A stretch of 11,321 nt of DNA from Bacillota bacterium (GTDB lineage: Bacteria; Bacillota; Negativicutes; Sporomusales; UBA7701): the NCBI GenBank assembly GCA_023415075.1, contig JAEZLU010000040.1, forward strand, positions 1 through 11,321, read 5' to 3'. Positions 1 to 6,513 of this stretch are shown in pieces. The first letter of the stretch is position 1. Each line of letters starts with the position of its first letter. The notes under the pieces were generated by a model. The model was not told the origin of the DNA. It searched no databases and was given only the letters and a program-made list of their open reading frames with translations. The translations under genes and the position numbers were made by a program.

Positions 1-1112
1 GTCTTCTCGATGGCCGCCTGCTTCTTGGCGAGGACGGCGGCGGCGACCTCGGGGTAGTCGGTATGGAAGGAGCCGGCACCGCCGCAGCAGACATCGGCAC
101 CGGCCATTTCCACGTAGTTGCCGGCAGCTTTTAGGAGCTCGCGAGGCTGCTTTTTGACACCCTGGCCGCGGCCGAGGTGGCAGGGCTCGTGGAAGGTGAT
201 CCTGGCTTCGGTATGCTGGCGGGGCCGATAGCCTACCTTGGCAAGGTATTCGCTGAGGCTCATGACCTTGGCGCTGAAGGCGGCGGCTTTATCTTTCCAG
301 TCTGGGTCGCCGGCCAGATATTCGCCGAGGTGTTTGAGGGTGCCGCTGCAGCTGGCGCAGTCGCTGACAATGACATCGGCCTGGGTGAACAGGCAGATGT
401 TCTTTTTGGCCATCGCCAGAAAGTCGACCCGCAGCCCGTGGGCGAGGTGCGGCAGGCCGCAGCATTCGTTGTCGGCCTGAAGGACTTCGCCGGTTGTGCC
501 GAGGATGGCCAGCGTTTCCTTGACCACCTCGGGAAACATCATCCGCATGCCGCAGCCCTGGAAATAAGCCACCTTGCCGCCTTTGACGACCGGGGCGGCG
601 GCGACCGGCGCCTGGCCGCCGAGGGCGGCCGGTCCGGCGAAAGCAGCCAGATACTGCCGGCGGCTACCGCCGGCAGGGGCCATGCCGTAAGGCACCAGGC
701 CGCCGAGGCCGACTTTGCGGACCACGCCGAGCATGCCGGCCGACAGTTTGACGAGGTTCTTGTTTTTCAGCAGGCCGCCGAGGGCGCTGTATTTAAGGCC
801 GGCGCCGCCGCTACGGTCGGCGAGGTGCTGGCGCACGGCCATCATGGCGACGTCGGTCTTGAGTTTGTTGGGGCAGATGTCGGTGCAGGAACGGCAAAGC
901 AGACAGAAGTTGACCGCTTTGAGGATGTCGCCGCTCGGCTCGAGGCCGCCTTCGGCGAGGGCCCGGGTGATGTTGTTCTTGCCGCGGGCGCTTACGGCTT
1001 CAACGTCCTTGATGCCGAACAGCGGGCAAGCGGGCAGGCAGGTGCCGCAGCGGTCGCACTGGCTGACGATGTCGTGGGCTTCCTTGAGGATGCTGCTTTT
1101 ACTGTTGTCCAT
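1..1112 (-). CDS. glcF: GlcF-like (Fe-S)-binding oxidoreductase subunit (3' end outside window)
   Basis: This is the iron-sulfur subunit that would take electrons from the neighbouring FAD oxidase (GlcD-like) and pass them to an unidentified acceptor. I translated it by hand: it starts MDNSKSSILKEAHDIV at an ATG at 1112 and stays open for about 370 codons to the left edge. Two 4Fe-4S ferredoxin motifs of the form CxxCxxCxxxCP lie at residues 19-30 and 70-81. Two cysteine-rich CCG domains follow: GCGM, then NECCGLP and CASCSG, and later EPCHLG with VCCGGAGSF. This is the usual GlcF/LutA/HdrB-type layout. Family members are about 400-450 residues, so only the C-terminal tail should be missing. 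AAGGAG sits just upstream of the ATG, 22 bases after the glcD stop, so the two are surely co-transcribed. The substrate, glycolate or D-lactate, cannot be told from this subunit. Confidence 0.9.
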   Translation of the reverse strand, partial: MDNSKSSILKEAHDIVSQCDRCGTCLPACPLFGIKDVEAVSARGKNNITRALAEGGLEPSGDILKAVNFCLLCRSCTDICPNKLKTDVAMMAVRQHLADRSGGAGLKYSALGGLLKNKNLVKLSAGMLGVVRKVGLGGLVPYGMAPAGGSRRQYLAAFAGPAALGGQAPVAAAPVVKGGKVAYFQGCGMRMMFPEVVKETLAILGTTGEVLQADNECCGLPHLAHGLRVDFLAMAKKNICLFTQADVIVSDCASCSGTLKHLGEYLAGDPDWKDKAAAFSAKVMSLSEYLAKVGYRPRQHTEARITFHEPCHLGRGQGVKKQPRELLKAAGNYVEMAGADVCCGGAGSFHTDYPEVAAAVLAKKQAAIEK

Positions 1113-1134
1113 GTTCTTTCTCCTTATGGGCGGC

Positions 1135-2523
1135 CTACCAGATTTTCCCCGGGTTGAGGATGCCCTTGGGATCAAGGGCCTGCTTTACGGCTTTGAGGGC
1201 GCTGACGCCGCCCTCGCCGAGGGCGCTGGCGATATAGCCCCGTTTGGTTATGCCGATGCCGTGCTCGCCTGACAGAGTGCCGCCGACGGCGAGGGCGGCG
1301 GCAAATATCTCATCGACCGCCTGGTGGACCCGTTCGGCTTCGTCGGCGTTGGCCAGGTCGCACAGCACCGAGGGGTGAAGGTTGCCATCGCCGGCATGGC
1401 CATAGACGGCGATGGTAAGCTTGTGCTTTTCGGCGATCGCCCGGATGCGGCGGACGACCTCGGGAAAAGCGTTGCGGGGCACCGAGATGTCTTCGCCCAG
1501 GCGGTTGGGCGCCATGGCGCCGACGGCCGAGCTCAGGCCGCGGCGGATGGCCCAGATTTCGTCAGCTTCCTGGGGCGACTGGGCGATGCGGACCTCGCTG
1601 ACGTTATGCTGGCGGGCGATGGCTTCAATCTGGCTGGCCTGGACGGCCAGAGCCTCATCCTTGTCGCCGTCGATTTCGGTGACTACGCAGGCTTCGATGC
1701 CCGGGTCGATATCCAGTTTGCGATGGCGGGCCACCGCCTGGATGCAGATTTTGTCCATGATCTCGGCCGACGCCGGCACGATGCCTTGCTGGAGCATGGC
1801 GTGGATGGTGGCGCAGGCCTCGTCGAGCGAGGGAAACATGAGCTGGAGGGTGTTGCGGGTCTTGGGCATCGCTATCAGCCGGAGAATTACCTTGGTGATG
1901 ATGCCGAGGGTGCCCTCCGAGCCGGTGAACAGGCTGGTGAGGTTGTAGCCGGTCACGTTCTTGATGGCCTTGCCGCCGGTGTTGATGACCGTGCCGTCGG
2001 CCAGGACGATTTCGAGGCCCATGACGTAGTTGTTGGTGACGCCGTATTTGACGGCCCGCATGCCGCCGGCGTTCTCGGCGACGTTGCCGCCGATGGTCGA
2101 GAACTTCCAGCTGGCCGGGTCGGGCGGATAGAACAGGCCTTTGGCGGCGCAAAAGTTGTAGAGGTCGATTGTCCGCACGCCGGCCTCGGCGGTGACCATC
2201 ATGTTGGCTTCGTCGAGTTCGATTATTTTCGTCATCCGGTCAAGGGTCAGCGAGATGCCGCCGGCCAGCGGGATACTGCCGCCCGTCCGTCCGCTGGCGG
2301 CGCCGCGGGCGGTTACCGGGATGGCATGGGTGTTGGCCAGGGCCATGACGGCGCTGACTTCGGCGGTGGTTAGCGGCCGGACGACTACGTCCGGCTTGTT
2401 GGCCGGCAGCAGCGGCACGAAGGACGAATCATACGAATAGCCGAAGCGGTCGAGGTCGGCGTCCAGCACGTTGTCGGCGCCGACGATGGCCCGGAGCTTG
2501 TCTTTGATGTCGCTTGTTATCAT
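1135..2523 (-). CDS. glcD: GlcD-like FAD-binding oxidase (glycolate or D-lactate dehydrogenase subunit)
   Basis: This is a flavoprotein 2-hydroxyacid dehydrogenase of the GlcD/D-lactate dehydrogenase family. It likely oxidises glycolate to glyoxylate or D-lactate to pyruvate and hands electrons to the GlcF-like protein encoded next. It has 462 residues, normal for the family. The PCMH-type FAD-binding domain spans roughly residues 42-220, with the glycine-rich RGAASGRTGG segment at 73-82 and the typical GGNVAENAGG and GSEGTLGIIT motifs. The C-terminal FAD-oxidase domain carries HAGDGNLHP at 376-384 and GEHGIG at 419-424, then ends in the family signature LNPGKIW. The ATG at 2523 follows a GGAGGT site by 8 bases. 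It lies 33 bases downstream of the permease stop, placing it in one operon with permease and glcF. No GlcE or ETF gene is visible, so the electron acceptor is open. Family assignment is firm; the exact hydroxyacid is inference. Confidence 0.93.
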   Translation of the reverse strand: MITSDIKDKLRAIVGADNVLDADLDRFGYSYDSSFVPLLPANKPDVVVRPLTTAEVSAVMALANTHAIPVTARGAASGRTGGSIPLAGGISLTLDRMTKIIELDEANMMVTAEAGVRTIDLYNFCAAKGLFYPPDPASWKFSTIGGNVAENAGGMRAVKYGVTNNYVMGLEIVLADGTVINTGGKAIKNVTGYNLTSLFTGSEGTLGIITKVILRLIAMPKTRNTLQLMFPSLDEACATIHAMLQQGIVPASAEIMDKICIQAVARHRKLDIDPGIEACVVTEIDGDKDEALAVQASQIEAIARQHNVSEVRIAQSPQEADEIWAIRRGLSSAVGAMAPNRLGEDISVPRNAFPEVVRRIRAIAEKHKLTIAVYGHAGDGNLHPSVLCDLANADEAERVHQAVDEIFAAALAVGGTLSGEHGIGITKRGYIASALGEGGVSALKAVKQALDPKGILNPGKIW

Positions 2524-2556
2524 GGGGGATACCTCCGTTATTGGGTGTTGCTGTTG

Positions 2557-3909
2557 TTATTCTGAGGCCTGTTTGCGCTCGTCCAGGCGAAGAATGAGCT
2601 TGAAGAGGACGAACAGGCTGATGCCGACGATGGTGCCGACAATAAGGCCGGTAGACATGATGGCTTTACCGACCGGCGGCAGGGTGGCCAGGAACTGGGG
2701 CGGAATGAAGTAGGCGCCCATGCCCAGCATGAAGGTCGAGCCGGCGATGATCATGTTGAGGTTGGTGAGGCGCATGCGGCCGAGAACGCGCACGCCCTGC
2801 ATGATGAGCATGCCCCAGGTGAGGATGTAGATGCCGCCGAGGACGGCGGGCGGGATGCTGGCGACGACCGCCCCGACCTTGGGGATGAAACCGAGGATGA
2901 GGACAATAAAGCCGGCGGCGGTGATTACATAGCGGCTGCCGATACCGGTGACGGCGATGGCGCCGATGTTCTGAGCGTAGGAGGTGGTGCCGACGCCGCC
3001 GATGAGGCCGGCGAAGGTCGAGCCGATCGATTCGCCGAGAATGCCGCGGTTGATGCGGGCTTCGTCCATCTTCTGGCGGCCCATGATTTCACCCAGCAGG
3101 ACGTAGTTGCCGATTGATTCGATAATGGCGATGAGGTAACCGACAAAGACAATAAAAATCGCGCCCATGTTTATTTCCCAGCCGAAGGGCAAAAAGGTCG
3201 GGAAGCCGAACCAGGCGGCCTTGTCGACGGCGTCGAAGTTGACCCTGCCGTCGACAGTGGCCACCACGGTGGTTATGGCCACGGCGATAAGGATAGAGCC
3301 GAAGCGGAAGATGCCTCTTTCAAAGTAAAGGGTGAGGCAGGTCGCGATGATGAAGGACAGCCCGGCGAGGACGATGCTGAAGGTGTCGCCGAAGGTCGGG
3401 GTGCCAGGCCGGCCGAGGATAAGGCCGATGACGATGCCGGTGAGCGACAGGCCGATGAGGGTGACAAGCGGACCGTAAACCGGCGGGGCAGCGATAATCG
3501 GCCGCAGTTTGCCCCACCAGCCGAGCGGCCAGGACAGCAGGGTGGATAAGAGGCCGCCGATAATCATGGCCGTCCAGGCGGCTGCCAGACCGAGGGTATT
3601 GCCGACGTTGATCATGACCGAGATAAAAACGGCCGCCGGGCCCTGTACGCAGGGCAGCTTGAGCAGGCGGGACGACTGGGTGATGGTGACCAGGCCGGCA
3701 CCTATGAGGTAGGCCTGCACCAGGTAGGCGATGGTTTCCTTCGGCAGGCCGAGGCCCATGCCGGTAGCTACCGGGAAGGTCAGGGCCGAGCTTTCGACAA
3801 GCACTTGCTGGAAGCCATAGATTAGGTATTCGCGAAAGGTCATTTTTTCTTCGATGCCAACGATAAGGTCTTTACGGTCGTTACCAATCTGGACTTCTTC
3901 CGGCTGCAT
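2557..3909 (-). CDS. NCS2-family (uracil/xanthine-type) permease with atypical substrate-site residues
   Basis: This is a 450-residue polytopic inner-membrane protein with about 12-14 hydrophobic segments, belonging to the nucleobase:cation symporter-2 (NCS2/NAT) family. Visible signatures are AQNIGAIAVTGIGSRYV (residues 312-328), matching the family QN...TG..SR motif, and IIESIGN (262-268), matching the transmembrane-8 E..IGD region with the glutamate (Glu264) kept. Two positions depart from characterised xanthine and uracil carriers. The conserved TM1 histidine (LQH in E. coli XanQ) is Gln35 here (FQQ), and the aspartate four residues after Glu264 is Asn268. The ATG at 3909 has an AAGGAG site 8 bases upstream. 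The gene lies 34 bases after the HAD phosphatase stop and 33 bases before glcD, so it is probably co-transcribed with both. The family is clear. The substrate is not: a purine or pyrimidine is the default, but the oxidase neighbours leave room for another small anion. Confidence 0.88.
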   Translation of the reverse strand: MQPEEVQIGNDRKDLIVGIEEKMTFREYLIYGFQQVLVESSALTFPVATGMGLGLPKETIAYLVQAYLIGAGLVTITQSSRLLKLPCVQGPAAVFISVMINVGNTLGLAAAWTAMIIGGLLSTLLSWPLGWWGKLRPIIAAPPVYGPLVTLIGLSLTGIVIGLILGRPGTPTFGDTFSIVLAGLSFIIATCLTLYFERGIFRFGSILIAVAITTVVATVDGRVNFDAVDKAAWFGFPTFLPFGWEINMGAIFIVFVGYLIAIIESIGNYVLLGEIMGRQKMDEARINRGILGESIGSTFAGLIGGVGTTSYAQNIGAIAVTGIGSRYVITAAGFIVLILGFIPKVGAVVASIPPAVLGGIYILTWGMLIMQGVRVLGRMRLTNLNMIIAGSTFMLGMGAYFIPPQFLATLPPVGKAIMSTGLIVGTIVGISLFVLFKLILRLDERKQASE

Positions 3910-3943
3910 GTTGTCATCTCCTTATTTTTCCCCTTTGGGGTGA

Positions 3944-4603
3944 TCAACGGGCAGTGAGGCCGCACAGCAGTTCCTGGAGGGCGGTGACGGTGGGTACTGT
4001 ATAGTCGGGACCGGCGGCGGCCAGTTCTTCCTGGCTGCCGTAGCCGTAGCCGACGGCGATGACGGTGATGCCGTTCTCGCGGGCACCGATGACGTCGTGC
4101 TCGCGGTCGCCGACCATAACGACCTTGCTGCCGTCCCGGCAGCCCGCCTCTTCCAGGGCGGCGGCGATAACCTCGCCTTTGGCCACCCGGGTGTTGTCGA
4201 GGTTGCTGCCGACTATCGCCGCAAAATAGCGACTGAGGCCGAAGTGTTCGAGGATTTTGACGGTGTATACCGTCGGCTTGGAGGTGGCAATAACCATTTT
4301 CGTGCCGGCCTGGCGAAGGCATTCAAGCAGGGCCTCCACCCCGGGATAGACGGCGTTCTCGTAGAGGCCGACGCTGGCGAAGCGTTCGCGGTAATAGTCG
4401 CGGGCCAGGGCGGCGTCGCGGTCGTTCATCCGGTAGTAGGCTTTGAAGGAGTCGACGAGCGGCGGGCCGACGAAGGGACGCAGCTTGTCAAGGTCGCTTT
4501 CTTCGATGCCCAACCTAGCCAGGGCATACTGGACGCAGCGGGTGATGCCGGGCGCCGAGTCGGTCAGCGTGCCATCAAGGTCAAAGAGTATAAGGTCGTA
4601 CAT
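3944..4603 (-). CDS. HAD-superfamily phosphatase (phosphoglycolate phosphatase/PpaX/5'-nucleotidase type)
   Basis: This is a cytosolic Mg-dependent HAD phosphatase of subfamily IA with 219 residues. The nucleophile motif is DLDGT (Asp8, with acid/base Asp10). Motif II is the TSK at 107-109, the supporting lysine is probably Lys142, and motif IV is GDREHD with Asp166 and Asp170. The alpha-helical cap lies between residues 15 and 85. I chose the ATG at 4603 because MYDLILFDLDGT is the normal N-terminus and CAGGAG sits 7 bases upstream. The same frame is open to 4717, but that extension would run through the terminator of the preceding operon. Relatives are annotated as phosphoglycolate phosphatase (Gph), pyrophosphatase PpaX or pyrimidine 5'-nucleotidase, and sequence alone does not separate them. 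Being upstream of glcDF favours a role in making glycolate from 2-phosphoglycolate; the NCS2 permease next door would instead fit a nucleotidase. The fold is certain, the substrate is not. Confidence 0.87.
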   Translation of the reverse strand: MYDLILFDLDGTLTDSAPGITRCVQYALARLGIEESDLDKLRPFVGPPLVDSFKAYYRMNDRDAALARDYYRERFASVGLYENAVYPGVEALLECLRQAGTKMVIATSKPTVYTVKILEHFGLSRYFAAIVGSNLDNTRVAKGEVIAAALEEAGCRDGSKVVMVGDREHDVIGARENGITVIAVGYGYGSQEELAAAGPDYTVPTVTALQELLCGLTAR

Positions 4604-4738
4604 TTTTCGGCTCCTGTCTGCGAATTTCATGCAAATATCGGATATATTCCTGCCGCCGCTCGGTATTTCCTCCCGCGGCAACAAAAAAGCCTGAACCAAA
4701 AAGGTCCAGGCAGCCAAAGTATTAAGTATACAAACGGG
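4604..4738 (-). other. Intergenic region between the glycine cleavage and HAD/permease/glcDF groups
   Basis: This is the longest gap in the window (135 bases). It contains the terminator of the upstream operon (4683-4711) and the ribosome binding site of the HAD gene (CAGGAG at 4611-4616). Between them is a relatively AT-rich stretch. I looked for a minus-strand promoter here and did not find a convincing -35/-10 pair: TATATC and GATATT could serve as -10 boxes, but neither has a recognisable -35 at the right distance. A promoter is expected, because the terminator would otherwise silence the downstream genes. Confidence 0.6.
4683..4711 (-). terminator. Rho-independent terminator of the gcv-lipoylation operon
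   Basis: Read on the minus strand, GCCTGGACC pairs with GGTTCAGGC (nine pairs, one of them G-U) around a TTTTT loop, immediately followed by TTTTTT. It lies 27 bases after the stop of the octanoyltransferase gene, exactly where an operon end is expected. No T-run follows the hairpin in the plus direction, so it acts only on minus-strand transcripts. Confidence 0.88.
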
Positions 4739-5554
4739 TTATCGCCGGAGGTTCCAGTCGTCCCGGCGGTATTTAGCGGCCGCGAGCTCGCCGGCGATCT
4801 GCTCCTCGTCGGCGGTGAGGCGACCGGGTACGAGTTGGCCGAGAACTTCGCCGAAGCCGGCGGCCATGGCGGCGGTCAGTTCGGGCCATTCCAGCGGGCG
4901 GCCAAGGAGTTCTTCGAGGCCGACGGCGCGGGCGGCCAGCATGGCAGCGAGGTCGGCCGGCACCGGCGACCGCAGGACGGCCGCGAGGGCCGCCGGGTCG
5001 AACCGCAGCAGCAGCGAGCCGTGCTGGAGGATGGCGGCTCCTTTGCGGACTTGGGCGCTGCCGACCAGTTTGCGGCCAGCGGCGGTTATCTCGTAGTGGG
5101 CCGGAGCGTCGAAGCAGGCGGCCGAGGCGTGGCTGCGCGGCTGACGCTGGCCGTAGGCGGCCCGCGGGATATTGATGCGGGCCTCGACCCCCAACCTGGC
5201 AAGGCCGGCCAGGAGACCCTGGCTGAAATAATGGTAGGCGGCGGTGATGGTGGCCGGTACGCCGGCCTGGCCCTCGCCGACAACGACGCTGTAGGTGAGC
5301 TCGGCGTCGTGGAGAACGGCCCGGCCGCCGGTCAGCCGGCGGACGACGCCGATACCGCGGGCCCGGCAGGCGGCGAGGTTAATTTCGCCCGCGGCCCGCT
5401 GGGCGTAACCGAGGCTGACGGCCGCCGGCCGCCAGCCGTAGAATCTGAGGGTGGGCGGCACTTTACCGGCCTGGTGGGCCAGCAGGATGGCCTCGTCGAC
5501 CGCCATGTTGGCGGCGGCGTCGGCCAGGCCGCTGTCGATCAGCCGCCATTGCAT
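4739..5554 (-). CDS. lipM: LipM-like octanoyl-ACP:GcvH octanoyltransferase (lipoate-protein ligase family)
   Basis: This 271-residue cytosolic enzyme of the BPL/LplA/LipB fold likely transfers octanoate from octanoyl-ACP to the lipoyl lysine of GcvH. The sequence follows Bacillus LipM closely from end to end, as I recall that protein: FIDSG-like start (RLIDSG), NMAVDEA (16-22), RFYGW.P (37-43), RRLTGGRAVLHD (72-83), CFDAP (147-151) and the lysine-containing GRKLVGSAQ (160-168). Cys147 matches the LipM catalytic cysteine, which ATP-dependent LplA ligases lack; Lys162 matches the conserved lysine. The ATG at 5554 has GAGGTGA 7 bases upstream. It overlaps the end of the preceding radical SAM gene by 16 bases, indicating translational coupling. 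It is the last gene before the terminator. Automated annotation may call it lipoate--protein ligase; exogenous-lipoate ligase activity is the main alternative. Confidence 0.85.
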   Translation of the reverse strand: MQWRLIDSGLADAAANMAVDEAILLAHQAGKVPPTLRFYGWRPAAVSLGYAQRAAGEINLAACRARGIGVVRRLTGGRAVLHDAELTYSVVVGEGQAGVPATITAAYHYFSQGLLAGLARLGVEARINIPRAAYGQRQPRSHASAACFDAPAHYEITAAGRKLVGSAQVRKGAAILQHGSLLLRFDPAALAAVLRSPVPADLAAMLAARAVGLEELLGRPLEWPELTAAMAAGFGEVLGQLVPGRLTADEEQIAGELAAAKYRRDDWNLRR

Positions 5555-6513
5555 TGCGCGTTCACCTCGATGATGCCGCAGTCGGCGATGGCCACCGCCG
5601 CTTCAGCGGCGGTCAGAGGCCGCGGATAGTTGTACATGACGCCGCCCGGCCGCTCGTTGTAGTAGGGGCGGTTGCAGTCCGGGCAGCCGCTTGTCCGGAA
5701 GGCCTGGCCGTCGGCCAGAAGACCGGCGGCGTCCGGAAGGTCAAAGGCAATTATCCGGCCGTCCCGGCAGCGGATGACAGCCCGGTCGTAGCCGAGACGG
5801 AGCAGGTGGTGGGCCGCCTGCAGGCGGCGGTAGGCGGCCAGCGGCGGCGGCGGCCGGTCGGCAAAGGCCGTGCCCCTGACCGGCGTGAAGGCGAACAGGC
5901 CGACGGTTATGCCGCGGCTGAGGCAGGCGGCAATGGTGTCGACCATCGCTTCCTCGCTTTCGCCAAGGCCGACGATGAGGTGGGTGGTGATGCGGCCGGG
6001 CAGGGCGGCGGTGCAGGCAGTCAGAAGCCGCCACCTTTCCTGCCAGTCGCCTTCCTTGACGGCCGCATACACGGCCGGGGTGGCGGCGTCGAGAGCCAGG
6101 CAGACCCGCTGGGCGCCGGCGGCCACCAGGGCGGCGGCCTCCTCCACCCTCTCGATATGGCTGGAGACGCAGACCGGCACGGCGCTGGCCTGGCGGATGG
6201 CCTGGACGGCACCGGCAGCGGCCACCGGACCGTCGGCGCTGCCGACGACCTGCAGGCAGGCCCGTTTTAGGCTGCCGTCAGCGTGGGCGGCGGCGATGCC
6301 GCGGGCGGCCTCGTCGGCAGCCGCGGTCGGCCAGGTTACCCGTGAGAGCATATTGGCGGCGGCGCCGCTCTCGCGCGCCTGGGCGCAGAAGCGGCAGTTG
6401 TTGCGGCACTTCTCGCCCACCATTATGTAGGCGGTGGTGGGCGGCGCGCCGCCTTTGAGTTTTTTGCCGGCCAGGAGGGCGGCCGTGCCTGTCGACAGTT
6501 TCCAGGTGTTCAT
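5539..6513 (-). CDS. Radical SAM protein, probable second component of a LipS1/LipS2-type lipoyl synthase
   Basis: This is a 324-residue radical SAM enzyme of the biotin/lipoyl synthase-like group. The cluster motif CRNNCRFC (CxxxCxxC) gives Cys36, Cys40 and Cys43. The middle has the TIM-barrel pattern of the family and FTPVRGTAFADRPPP at 209-222, shared with the protein encoded just upstream. The C-terminal part holds GCPDCNRPYYNERPGG (276-291) and further cysteines at 312 and 321. These could bind an auxiliary Fe-S cluster serving as sulfur donor, as in lipoyl synthases. I chose ATG 6513, which overlaps the upstream stop as ATGA and has GGGAG upstream; an in-frame GTG at 6525 adds only four residues. 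Proteins like this are often labelled biotin synthase-like. Position between gcvPB and a LipM-like gene, next to a second radical SAM gene, points instead to sulfur insertion into octanoyl-GcvH. I cannot say which of LipS1 or LipS2 it matches. Confidence 0.85.
   Translation of the reverse strand: MNTWKLSTGTAALLAGKKLKGGAPPTTAYIMVGEKCRNNCRFCAQARESGAAANMLSRVTWPTAAADEAARGIAAAHADGSLKRACLQVVGSADGPVAAAGAVQAIRQASAVPVCVSSHIERVEEAAALVAAGAQRVCLALDAATPAVYAAVKEGDWQERWRLLTACTAALPGRITTHLIVGLGESEEAMVDTIAACLSRGITVGLFAFTPVRGTAFADRPPPPLAAYRRLQAAHHLLRLGYDRAVIRCRDGRIIAFDLPDAAGLLADGQAFRTSGCPDCNRPYYNERPGGVMYNYPRPLTAAEAAVAIADCGIIEVNAQCNGG
5562..5568 (-). promoter_or_regulatory. Ribosome binding site of the lipM-like gene, inside the preceding gene
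   Basis: GAGGTGA read on the minus strand lies 7 bases before the ATG at 5554. It is embedded in the last codons of the upstream radical SAM gene, so it supports this start and the 16-base overlap. Confidence 0.7.

Noticed and set aside
3930..3940. CCCC-TTT-GGGG hairpin between the HAD gene and the permease
   Set aside because: Only four base pairs, and on the minus strand it is followed by an A-run, not a T-run, so it is not a terminator.
4604..4717. N-terminal extension of the HAD phosphatase up to 4717
   Set aside because: It would put the ribosome through the terminator hairpin and add residues unlike the family; ATG 4603 has a good ribosome binding site and the normal N-terminus.
4097..5629. 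A 510-codon open frame on the plus strand, and similar long plus-strand frames at 177-1157, 1324-2373, 7337-8305 and 9451-10173
   Set aside because: Each lies opposite a confidently recognised minus-strand gene. The translations are rich in Ala, Gly, Val, Asp and Arg without any family motif, as expected from antisense frames of GC-rich coding DNA.
5539..6513. Biotin synthase (BioB) identity for the second radical SAM gene
   Set aside because: The CxxxCxxC motif alone is shared by many families. The CPDCNRPYYNE tail, the paired radical SAM neighbour and the gcv/lipM context do not fit BioB, and no other biotin gene is present.
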